64,000 bases of DNA from contig JADFUC010000954.1 in the NCBI GenBank assembly GCA_019722365.1, forward strand, positions 2,542,001 to 2,606,000, given 5' to 3'. Each line of letters opens with the position of its first letter. Positions within the stretch are counted from its first letter, which is position 1. The stretch is from Lithospermum erythrorhizon (lineage: Eukaryota > Streptophyta > Magnoliopsida > Boraginales > Boraginaceae). Shown in pieces: positions 52,290 to 62,665 of the stretch. Made by a program: the position numbers and the translations under genes. Below the pieces are notes generated by a model. It saw only the letters and a program-made list of their open reading frames with translations, searched no databases and was not told where the DNA came from.

Positions 52290-54835
52290 GTTTGCCTTTT
52301 AAGTGGCTTAATTAAACACATTTCAACTAATGCTCATATTTTGATTTTCATGAAATCAAAAACTCTCCACTTTCTCCATGATAGCAGCCACCCCATAAGA
52401 AGAAAAAGAAAAAACAATTTCTTTATCTAATGATCCTAGTTTATACTTTAATCGTTCTAGTAAACGTATGGAAGTAGATCGAAGTTTTCTTTGGTATGAG
52501 CAGTTTAGAGATACTACTGGCAGGTATTGTGAGCAATTCAGTTCGCTTCAACCTCATTGATATTGTCGAAATTCAGGTACACACTTATACCTAATTTTGT
52601 TTATTATTTTTGTACAATCCGTAGCCTTTGGGAATTCGTATCGGTTAAGTTTAGAACTTGATTATACGTTTAAGAACACCAACAGATATTATTATCATTT
52701 GTGACTTTTATGTAAGGATTAATAGATAATGCATAAAATATTCATGTTCAAAGCTATGCGCTTGAAAGAGACATTCGTGAGTCAAAGTAAGAAGATAACT
52801 AGACAATCGTGCTTAATGAAGCGGTAGTCCACAAAAAAGCGATAAAAGTTAGATTCTTACAGTTGGCTTCTTCTCCTGCTTGGCTCGGGTGAGGTACGCC
52901 ATCTGCTTGATCTTCTACTCGACCCGCACATTTCAAGAAAGTGTCGAATGTCAGCAACATTATCATATCGAGTGAAGTATCTGTGAGTCATAATATGGTA
53001 TTGCCTCTCGAAGATGGTTGTGATAGTATCGCGTCTCAATCAGTAATGGGAAGAAGTCCTCGTGGCATAACTCCTTGTTGTCCTCTTGGGGCTTCGCAAA
53101 TATCCATCATGTAGCCAATGCGCCCCATCTCTGCACTTTCCATAACCCCTCAAAGCGCCTGAGGTGAAAGCGAGACTTTTCTACATCCCTTTAGGTACTG
53201 GAGTCATTTTATGATGTTCTCCTGAAAATAAGAGACAAAGCATAGCGGCTCTTCTTGGATCGTTGAGACCTTATTCTAGGAGAGTCCTACGGATATATAC
53301 CTTAAATGACATCCTTCGCCAACATCTACGGTGTTATTAAAATTCCACGAATCTGGGAGTAGCTCGATCAAACACCATCTTATCATACATGTGGGAATTA
53401 GGTAATTCAATTTAGCTAGTCTCTAGAAAATATTTCGAAATGCTTTGACTTCAGCCTCACATGCAGTCAGACTTTAGAGCTGATAAAATATGTCTTTGGG
53501 TTCGGAGAAAACACCAAATCTCCTTGAACTAAATCGTCCATGCAAACTTGCATCACGTATTGGATATATTCGAATCAGCGAGTGCACCAGGTATTAGCAT
53601 GGATGAAGAGGATAGCTAAGTCTGATCATGATTTCCCTTTCAATGCATATCTTTGTTCTCAATTTGAAGGATGGGTTTTGGTCGTTCATGCGACCCTTTC
53701 AGCAATTTGTGCCATCGTAGGATTTGTTGTATAGGTAAAAATGTAATGGGTTCACGACGCCGGAGCTTTCATAATAACTATATTGGAAAGTCCATAAAGA
53801 ACAACTTAATCTATATGTGGAAATGTTCTATAATCGCTTAATAGCATAAGCATACTAGTGTTTACAATCCCCGCTCTAAACTACAAAGAACTTATGACAC
53901 AAAAGCCTTGACGGCGTAACCGTGAGACCCAATCGAATCCAGTGGAATTATTGACCCAAACACCAAAACCGGACCGATGTGTCGTACCACGTGTGGCTTT
54001 ATCCGGGTCAAGTCGGTCGAGTCAGCTGGGTTGTTGAAATCAATAGATTTTGACTTCGTTTAACCAGTCGACTCGGTTGACTTTGACCGAACAACTTCAG
54101 AGTTGACCTCGAGTCTGTTGATGTCGATCTTGGTAGTCGATTCATTTTTCTGCATTCGTCTGATTCGGAACAGAATCGATGGTTTTGACTCGTTTCAATT
54201 AATAAACTAAGATAAAATTAATTCAGAAAAATCCAAAAATCTTTACAAATGAAATAATTATTTGAAAGTTTCACATTAAAATATTTTGAAAATAACTAAC
54301 TTTTAATTATATTTAATTATTTTATTAACATAATTCATTAACAAGAATTAAAAACATCATAAAATTAAATTGAACATCTGAAATAATTCCAAAATTTAAC
54401 AAAAAAACATTTTTAATGCTTGTTGACATAATCACGTAGCTTTGAGCTTTGAGGCCCTTTGTGGGTATTTCTAGCGATATAATCAAGTTCTAAACTTAAA
54501 GGATATGAATCCCAATCTTGCGGATTGTACAAAAACTATATAGCAATTGGCTATAGGAATAGCGCCTTTTTTTCGATTAAGCGGGTGGAATTGCTTTCGC
54601 GATACCCCAAGCAGTATCTACAGATTTAATACGCTGACAAATTGTCGATCTACTTCCGTATGTTTACTAGAACGCTTAAAGTATAAACTAGGAATCAAAA
54701 GATGAAGAAAAACTAGGTTTTCTTCAAGGGAGGGGTCGGTTATTTTGATTGCGATGGAGAGAGTTTTGATTTCATGTAAATTAAAATATGAGCATTAGTT
54801 TTAGTTGTGTTGAATTAAGCCACTTAAATAGGAAA
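52290..54835. mobile_element. Unclassified element with about 350-bp inverted arms
   Basis: Left arm about 52290-52670 and right arm about 54480-54835 are inverted copies. AGTGGCTTAATTAA pairs with TTGAATTAAGCCACTT; TTTATACTTTAATCGTTCTA pairs with AGAACGCTTAAAGTATAAAC; GAAGTAGATCGA pairs with TCGATCTACTTC; TTAAGTTTAGAACTTGATT pairs with AATCAAGTTCTAAACTTAA. The 1.8-kb core (52671-54479) has no long open frame. It could be a MULE-type long-TIR transposon or two LTR copies in inverted order; I cannot tell which. Confidence 0.65.
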
Positions 54836-55469
54836 GCAACGAGAGTTTGTGAAAAAAACTCCTCAAATCTCATCTCTTCCCTTTGCCCCCAATCGGTCCT
54901 AGGGTTTCAATTTTCGTCCCAAATATTTTTCTTCGTGTTTGGCTTACATCTTTGGGAAGTTTATACAGATATTATATAATTAAACTTTCTTGTTTGTGTG
55001 TGTGTGACCTGCTTGGGGCCCAATTGAGCCAAAGGTAATATATTAATTAATATTAACCAACTATTATATTAATATATAGATTCTGAGCGGACCTGGTAAA
55101 AATTCATTAAATGTAGCGTAATGTCGATATGTTAATCACCAAATACGCCTAGATTCTCACGGCCATTAATATATGTTAAACTCACGTATTTATATATATA
55201 TATATAATTTGAATGGTGTCGATTGTATAATTTAAATTGTTCAGCGAGCATTTATGATATCGATTTGCTCATAGTTCCTAATACTAACTCCCGAGTCAGT
55301 ACTCGGCAGTTCTTAATTACCCACTAGTCCCTACTCCCTACCCATTTTTAAAGGCCATATTTATATTTGGGCCCTGTATACCCAATTAATATACTCTCTG
55401 ATTTCTCATTTTCACCAATGTTTATCACTCTTCAGTCTTGACTTGAGGACTATAACCTCTTGATCAAGC
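54836..55469 (+). promoter_or_regulatory. Upstream region of the Maf-like gene
   Basis: Contains (TA)n at 55193-55205 and, at about 55350-55380, GGCCATATTTATATTTGGGC, which could supply a TATA-like element roughly 100 bp before the ATG at 55470. The transcription start is not determined. Confidence 0.4.
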
Positions 55470-58400
55470 ATGGGTACAGTCACAGATTCTCCTTCCTTCA
55501 AGGTCATGCAATATTTTCCAAAACCAATCAAAAAAATTAGTATTAATAGCACATTTTACAATTATTTTTTTGGAATTTTAGTACAAATTATCAAAAATTG
55601 TAAAACAAATAGCATCATTCATATTTTCATTACAAAAATATCATCAATATTCATGTAGATACATATGATATAGATGGATATTGTAGTTACAGAGAGTGAT
55701 TTTTTTTTTTTTGCCAAAAAATGTTATTTTTTATAAATTTTGCAACAAAAAATGCTAAAAGATGTCATTTTTTATTTTTTATTTTGGAAATTTCCCATTT
55801 TTATGCTACTAGAACTAGTTTATTTCAATTATATAATGTTGGGCATGGTATATTTTTTATGCAGATAATATTGGGTTCATCTTCTATTGCTCGTAGACAA
55901 ATATTGGAGGAAATGGGATATGAATTCACTTTGATGGTATTGTTTTTTTTTTTTGGATTTCTTGATAAGTTCTGCAATTTGAATTTCTGTTATTCCCTAT
56001 GTCCCATAAAGATTGTCCAGTTTGATTTTATGTTATCAAAACTCAAAAGTAACATCCTATGTAGCATTAATAGACAAGCGTAAGTTTGGTTTGAATCAAA
56101 ATTATCGTGTTAATTATAAAGTACATTAAAAATACTAGCATTAGATATACTCCTCCATCTCTAAAAGATCGACTGGTTCATAATTTTCAAGGTTGAGTGT
56201 TAAGTTTTGAACTCAAATAGTTTTGCATATGTTGTATAATATTTTGTAAAACAAATATATCAAAATATATTTTTTCAATATATTTTACTAATATCATGAT
56301 AATTTTAATCTAAGTCTAAAGTTGTGTGCATCAATTAAGACCACAAAGCTTGTTAATGTTGACAATTGAAAAATAAACTGGACGATATTTTAGGGATGGA
56401 GGTAGTATTTTCCGATTATTATACAATATATATAAATATTTGTGGTTAAAATTTACAAAGATTATCAAGGTTCAAAAAGGACAATATGTTTTGGATGGAA
56501 GGACTAGTTAATTTACTTTGGGTGTTGGTAATGTAGTCTGCAGATATAGATGAGAAAGTGATTCGAAAGGAGAAACCAGAGGAGTTGGTTATGGCTCTTG
56601 CTGAAGCAAAGGTATATTCTTCTTGATATTGGAACAGTTGTTGTATATGTGTATCCTAGTACTTTGTGGACAACTATGCAATTGTCGAGGTGCATTGTCT
56701 TCTGTTTTAGTGTGAGAAATGAATATAATAAACTAGTTCTTGAGTCGTATCCTGCAAAACTAGAAAGAGGAAGGGGAATTAAGCTTCTTAATCACATGTA
56801 TGAGCTAATTCCTAGTCTTTCAAATTAGTTGAGAATTCCGTATAATTGTTTGGTACAATTTTGGTTGCATCTCAGGCAGATGCTATCATATCGAAACTTC
56901 AAAATACTGAAAATGGAGAGAAGGAGGACAACGAACAAACAATTCTTATTGCAGCCGATACAGTATGTCCTGTTTCATGCTTAATGAAATACAAGCAAAT
57001 CATTTTTCAAGAATACACCCGCAATGCCATCTATATGATGATGATACAATTGTAGTTCCAACACCAGAGTAGGAATTTGAGTTTATAGGGTAGATCTGTA
57101 AGATAATGGTAGCCAAATAAATAGAACTTCATGTTTCATGTTCCTGTAAACGTGGAACAAGAGTTATCTTTCTTTCTTCTTTTCTTCATTTTTTTATGTT
57201 TTGTTCGGCAGAACAAAAAAAAAAATCTGTTCAATGGTAGGATATTTCACAATGATGCTTTTCTACCAACATTTCTCCCCCAGAAGCATGTGAATTTGGG
57301 AAAATTGAGATGGGAACACCAGCATGTTATGTTCTAAAACATCGACATTCCCCTATGCCTCTTAAAAGTCTCCCACCTAAGCGGGGTAGGGGGGAGGGGT
57401 GCGTATAGCAAACAGCCTTGCGGTGAAACAAGGAGGGTTGTTTTACGAGTTGACCCAAGGGGCCAGAAATTGAAGTGCAAATGCATGTTATTTTTTACAT
57501 GCTACCTTTTGTCAGAAATTTTATTCACATAGTATTTTAACAAAGTATGTTTGAAATGAGGGTAAAAGTTTGATAAATAAGAAGAGATGGGTCACTATTT
57601 GTGAACAATTCCAAATGATGAAGAGGGTTACTCAAATTAAAATGGAGTACACATGAACTTGTGTCGTAGAAATTCTACTTAGCTGAATTCTGTCCAGCAT
57701 GGTTAGGACTTGAGGGAGTTGATAGGAAATCATGAACATTCAATGGAGGTTCTGGTTAGCTATTACGTACATGTTTAGGTCTGCACTCTATTAAGGACTT
57801 GTATTATAGACATAGTATATGAAAGTTGGTGCATCTCTTTGTAAAAACTTGGAGTTAGAAATCCAATGCCTTAGTATCATTATGATGTTAAATTTTCATC
57901 TTGAATTAAAGATCACATGTTTATTGATTTGTGCGTTACTTCGTGTGATGTATTATCTAGAGCCTAGGCAGACACTTATCTTTAATTGGTAAAACATTTC
58001 ATTAGGCTGAAGCCATCATATCAAGGCTCCCTGGTTCTGAACAAACGACGGATGCTGAGCCAACACTACTAATTACTTGTGACCAAGTATAATTCACTTC
58101 TATCTCTCTTATGTTTGTTTATCTAGTCATAACATTCCATGTAAACGAATATGTTCAGTTCATTTGTTTTAAACCTATCTGGTGTAAAGAACCTATACAT
58201 TTAATTTATTCACAAGTTCAGAATGAACTGGGTGAAGGCACCTCCTAAGGAAACCTTACTTGCTGTAATGGAGGATGTGTATCTTAAAATGATAAGCATA
58301 GTTTTATGTGCTGGTGTTCTGAAATTCTTACTAGTTCATTTGCCATGTTCAATCAGACATTGATCTTTCTTTAAAAAAAGGTTATTTCTCTGCTGCTGCA

Positions 58401-60280
58401 ATTTTGAGCTGTATCATCTCTATCTCTGTATGATGAGATAGTAGATACTATGATATCTATAATACATCATCTAGAAGTCCTTAGTTCACAGAGATGAAAG
58501 GCATGTATCCTTTTTGTATCCTCCTGACATATAGATGGCATTGTCGTGGTTGAAGATATCGCATACAAGGAATTTTGAGAGCTTTTCTGCTATCCCTTTG
58601 TGTTCAATAGTTCAACTAATTTACTGATGTATTGAAATGATCTGGAGGTTGTGGTCTACAAAGGTATGATCAGGGAAAAGCCTTCAAGCAAACAAGAAGC
58701 TAGGCAGTTCCTCAAAGGTTTGCTGATTTATAAGACTAAACCTTAAGAAGCAGAAAAATTATCATATATTGGTTCTGAGGTTCTTCCGTTCAAATTATCT
58801 AACAACTTTAGCTTGCAGATTACTCTAATGGGTTTGCAGCAACAGTAAGTTCTGTTCTTGTTACAAATCTGAAGACAAAATCCAGAAGAGGGGAATGGGA
58901 CAAAGTGGAGGTATTTCAAGTCTTCTAATACTCAATTCCTTTATGAAGGACTTATATTACACAATTCATCTGTATAGGACTCCATATTATTGTTTATGGC
59001 CTGATCCAAACAGAGGTATGCTGATTCAATATAGACCCTTTCCAGACATAGGCAGATCTAGTACTTGAGCTCTCTTGTGCTCTATGTTTTCCGTTAGTGA
59101 TGTAGCCAGGATTTAATATTATGATGTCAACAATTTACAGTAAAAAATTAAAATTTAAATAAGAATCCCAAATCTTTGTGGTTGACATGGCACACCCCTA
59201 GCTCCGCCTATGTTTCCTGATTGTTTTGTCAATCTCTCTGAAATTACTTAATGATGCGATCAAATTGTTATATATTTCTTCTCTATATTAACAACATACA
59301 ATGCCGCTATTACATCAAGATGAATCTTTATTGTTTGATGAGTGTCCACGTGTCCAACAAATTCAGGGTTTAATTTCCAGTTCCGAAATCATAATTGAAC
59401 CTTTTTTTGTTTCCCTTCCCTTTATTTAGTTTGAACGGTTGTATTTTTGAGAATTGCAACTCAAGTTTTAATGGCCCTGCAGATACATTTCCAAGAGATC
59501 CCTGAGCAAGTTATAGATAATCTGGTAGAGACTATTTTACTTGCAGTTGTGGTTTCTTAGTCATATTTTGAACTGCAACTGTCAAATTTTTTTCAATTTT
59601 TTGTAGATTGCGGAAGGCCTGATACTAAATGTGGCTGGAGGACTGATAATTGAGCATCCTTTGATATTACCACATGTCAAAAAAGTGGTGAGCATCTCTA
59701 AGAACATGTGGAAATATGTAGTTGATCATAGTTCATGAACTTGTTTTCATGAAGGTTATCAAAATCTGGTTGATCCAAAGGATCTCCTTCTCTGAACTGT
59801 TCTCTCATCTCTCACGCAATAGTCAAGTCCATATACTAGTTCATGTAATTGAGTAAAATAGACGGCCGATAATCCAAACATTTGTTGATTTTCACCCGAT
59901 TTCCATGTCATGTGGAGTCGAATGTTTTATATTCTGTAACTCTTGAATATAATGAAAAATTCAAAATGGCTCATTGCGCTATTTTTGCTTATTATCTATT
60001 GTGAAGTAGTATAATAGTGTTTGCACAAATACTCTTGGGTCAATTAAAAAATGAACTCCTTGTTATTATAAAGGTAAGGTTGAGTACTATCCGACCCCTC
60101 CCCTCCTATCCTATTTACGTGGGAGGCAATGAGGCATATTGATGTTATTTATTTCGAAATTTGCAGAACATTATAAAGTATAAACTGATTTTTGTTTCTT
60201 TTTGTCAGGACGGGGCAACTGATAGTGTTATGGGACTACCAAAAGATCTTACAGAAAGATTGATAAGGGAGGTCGTCTAG
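55470..60280 (+). CDS. Maf/HAM1-like nucleotide pyrophosphatase with two alternative exon 4 copies
   Basis: Exons: 55470-55502, 55865-55936, 56537-56611, then 56876-56962 (4a) and/or 58006-58086 (4b), 58648-58717, 58819-58910, 59483-59524, 59607-59687 and 60209-60280. With 4a alone the product is 207 residues, with 4b alone 205, the usual length. Maf proteins hydrolyse non-canonical or modified nucleoside triphosphates (such as m7GTP, dTTP, UTP or pseudo-UTP) to monophosphates, cleaning the nucleotide pool. Landmarks: the phosphate-binding IILGSSSIARRQILEEMGYE, SADIDEKVIRKEKPEELVMA, LAEAK, the catalytic Asp in AADT (4a) or TCDQ (4b), VVVYKGMIREKPSS, TVSSVLVTNLKT, EIPEQVIDNLIAEG, NVAGGLIIEHPLI and GATDSVMGLPKDLTERL. 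The protein has no obvious signal peptide and is likely cytosolic. All splice phases agree. Introns carry SINE and MITE copies. Both exons 4 in one mRNA would also keep frame. Confidence 0.94.
55995..56125. mobile_element. MITE 5' half in Maf intron 2
   Basis: TTATTCCCTATGTCCCATAA then AGATTGTCCAGTTTGATTTT. The internal GTTTGAATCAAAATTATCGT word is present but the right terminus is missing. Confidence 0.55.
56148..56407. mobile_element. MITE in Maf intron 2
   Basis: TACTCCTCCATCTCTAAAAG and GACGATATTTTAGGGATGGA then GGTAGTA are the inverted ends. The ATAATTTTAATCTAAGTCTA and AATTGAAAAATAAACTGG words are typical of the family. Confidence 0.78.
56876..56962 (+). other. Maf alternative exon 4a (AADT version)
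   Basis: 29 codons, phase 0 at both ends, between ATCTCAG and GTATGT. Encodes ADAIISKLQNTENG.. ending TILIAADT. The Asp-Thr at its end forms the canonical catalytic D-T-V of many bacterial Maf proteins once joined to VVVY of exon 5. Confidence 0.85.
57362..57415 (-). mobile_element. SINE fragment, inverted, between Maf exons 4a and 4b
   Basis: CTCCCACCTAAGCGGGGTAG then GGTGCGTATAGCAAACAGCC is the reverse complement of the SINE block seen at 4812. The downstream GGAGGGTTGTTTTACGAGTT may belong to the same insertion. Confidence 0.6.
58006..58086 (+). other. Maf alternative exon 4b (TCDQ version)
   Basis: 27 codons, phase 0 at both ends, between TTCATTAG and GTATAA. Encodes AEAIISRLPGSEQTTD.. 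ending TLLITCDQ. It replaces the AADT of exon 4a at the same position of the protein; the LLIT.DQVVVY form also occurs in plant homologues I remember. Confidence 0.85.
60070..60150 (+). mobile_element. SINE fragment in the last Maf intron
   Basis: AAGGTAAGGTTGAGTACTAT, CCGACCCCTCCCCTCC, then ACGTGGGAGGCAATGAGGCA and a TTGATGTTATTT tail. Same family as 4812, same orientation as the gene, 60 bp upstream of the exon 9 acceptor. Confidence 0.6.
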
Positions 60281-62309
60281 ATGGCGTAATAGCTTGAGCC
60301 GCTCTAGCCATCCGCCTTCTTTTCTTTGTTTGTAAAGTATGTTTTCCACCTTCAAAGCTGTGGTATTATACTTTTGTTCAACCTATGATCAAGTCTGAAT
60401 CCTCCTTAATCCTTATGGTAACATATTCCAAATTCGGATTGATAATTTTTATGATGATTTTATTGAAAAATGTAATATGGGCAAGACTACCCTGGAAATT
60501 GATGCTTAACACATTGAATAACAGTTCATTTAAGATTGCTCATTCTTCAAATACTAGTGAGCCGCTCATTTCTAAAGCAGCTCTCGAGGTCCTTATCCTA
60601 GAATATAAATGGAGGAATTGTTGGATGTCTCCCGATTGATTAGGGGATTAAAGAGATTTTTTTAATCGTTTCAACGTAAAATTCGTTCATTATGAGTGGA
60701 AATTCATCGTCGTGGCGTGACTAAATCTTTTTCTTGTGTTCTTTATTAATAGAATGATAAGTTCTTTTCTTTATTTATTTCCTATGCATCTAAAGTGATC
60801 CTATTTCATTCTTATTGTAATGCATTTTCAACTTGAAATGGTTATTGTTAGAATTCATTTTATTAAAAAAAAGAAGAATTTAGTGAAGGATAATAGAATA
60901 ATTATATTAAAAAAGATGGATTTTTTTTTTATCGAATCAAGATGAATCAAGTCTATGAAATAATGTCCCCAGATAGTTATAAGTTGTAATTTGAAAATTA
61001 CACACACGCAAATGTCCTAGTAAGGCGCTTCCATCCCTTCTCTGTTATTTTCATAGCATTATTCCAACAGCAATTTATTCAACCCGATTTGTTAATCTAA
61101 ACATTCAATTACATTTTCTTCCTCCATTTTCAATATTCATTTTTCAATTGTGTGGTTTGAGTTGCTCAAGTTTTGAACCATTTGATTTTAACACAAATTA
61201 CCGTTGGTGGAAAATTCATCTAAAGACATTTACTCCGTATATAACATGTACCAAACTCGTGAAAACAAGAAAAGACCGACTTTTTCAATCATATAATAAT
61301 TGCATGAGGTGAAGGAAGGTGAACACCTTGCTGAAGTAGTCTCATGTATAACAACACGTTATTTACATTATTCGAATCAAATTTAAATGTGAAGGTGCAA
61401 GTTATTCTGTTACAATACCATTTATTAATAACTTCAGTGATAATATTTAGAATGATGGTGTACTCATTGCCAAATTAAAGAATAAAATTCTAAATATGAA
61501 AATTGTATTTCTTCATGAATCTATTGATCAACATAACCTTTCATATATTTCAAGAATTAAGAGAGATGAATATACTTAATTACTCGATGTTGAATCATAT
61601 AATTCATATTCAAGTAATTCAACCATCCGAATATACAAATGAGAGGTAGCCTTTTGACATGCACTTACTGGATTTGCACTTACACACCCTTTTGGGAACT
61701 ACATTGGTATAGTATACCTTTGAATGAACTTTTTCACTAGAAAAAATATATTGAACAACTTGGGTCTTTGGTAGATCCTTTTTTAATGAGTTGCTTCGCT
61801 TCTACATTGTAATTTTATTGTTGAAGAAGAACAAAAGCAAACTGGATGCATATGCTTTAAGATAGGTTGATTTGATGAACTCTTCGAAAAATGTTTTTTT
61901 GCCTTTCTAGCGGAGCCTAAGTTGACTCATCCGGCAAGGAATAGCAATATAGGATGATGAAAGTAATAAACATTTAATTTGTAAGTATTAAAGTAATAAA
62001 GTAAACATGTAATGTATAAGTATATATATAATAAATTGTGATCAGTTTCATGTAGAACAATATATAGAACATGCATGATGAAAAACACTTGCTAGCTACA
62101 TTTTTCATTCCAAATTCTTTGGGACTTGACCCATTATTGTTTCCCAATGCATGTAGGACGGAGCTTACACATTATTGTTTGAAATATAAATTATCTCCTC
62201 CTAGAATAATTGTTAATCTTTATATATAGGGGCTTCATGAGTATCAAATTATAAGAAAAAATAAATATAGGTACTAAAAAGTATATATGTATATCTATAC
62301 CTTTCTTCC
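60281..62309. other. Maf 3' UTR, intergenic DNA and RL-like 3' UTR
   Basis: 60281-60380 is likely Maf 3' UTR. An 84-codon open frame at 60385-60639 has no recognisable family. The remainder is AT-rich. On the minus strand GAAAGGTATAG just after the RADIALIS-like stop (62309-62298) looks like a donor, so a 3' UTR intron is plausible. Confidence 0.4.
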
Positions 62310-62582
62310 TCACGAACGGTATGTAGACTTCCCTTTGTTGTTACCTAATTTATTGTACTTTGGTAATGGAACAGCTCCAGATTCAATGAGCACTATATCT
62401 TCTTCAAGTGCCTTATAATGTCTCCTCACATCTTCCACAGTCTTCCCCTCTCCCACAGCCTTAGCAATCTTCTCCCATCCATCCGTCGTCACAATTGGAA
62501 CATCTTTGTTGTCCACCAGAATTGCTAAAGCATCTTCAAATCTCTTGTTTTGCTCATAAGTCCATGTTGATTTGGAAGCCAT
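62310..62582 (-). CDS. RADIALIS-like single-SANT/MYB protein
   Basis: Uninterrupted 90-residue protein starting MASKSTWTYEQNKRFEDALA. One SANT/MYB repeat spans about residues 7-60. The regular Trp are Trp7 and Trp36, followed by EKIAKAVGEGKTVEDVRRHY and the family end IESGAVPLPKYNK. RADIALIS-type proteins are small nuclear factors that compete for partners of larger MYB proteins; in snapdragon RADIALIS this sets flower asymmetry, and Arabidopsis RL genes act in early light responses and flowering. The loop before the second Trp (DNKDVPIVTTDGW) is a few residues longer than in the RL proteins I recall. A TATATATA box lies about 75 bp upstream of the ATG. Arabidopsis RL6 (At1g75250) is, from memory, near the At1g75350-75380 block that is also present here. 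The start is chosen for the MAS..W family N-terminus. Confidence 0.95.
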   Translation of the reverse strand: MASKSTWTYEQNKRFEDALAILVDNKDVPIVTTDGWEKIAKAVGEGKTVEDVRRHYKALEEDIVLIESGAVPLPKYNKLGNNKGKSTYRS

Positions 62583-62657
62583 TTTAATTTTTCACTGCTT
62601 TATTAATTTGAGTGAAGGGTGATGATTGATGAGAATAAATGTGGCATTGCTATGATG

Positions 62658-62665
62658 TATATATA
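62658..62665 (-). promoter_or_regulatory. TATA box of the RADIALIS-like gene
   Basis: Minus-strand CCTTATATATACATCA places TATATATA 76-83 bp upstream of the ATG at 62582, a normal TATA-to-leader distance. Confidence 0.65.

Noticed and set aside
52857..53734. Short frames in the core of the inverted-arm element, considered as transposase or gag remnants
   Set aside because: No DDE, zinc-knuckle or reverse-transcriptase motif is visible in any frame.
60385..60639. 84-codon frame just after the Maf stop
   Set aside because: Hydrophobic low-information sequence without a family signature; more likely chance or 3' UTR.
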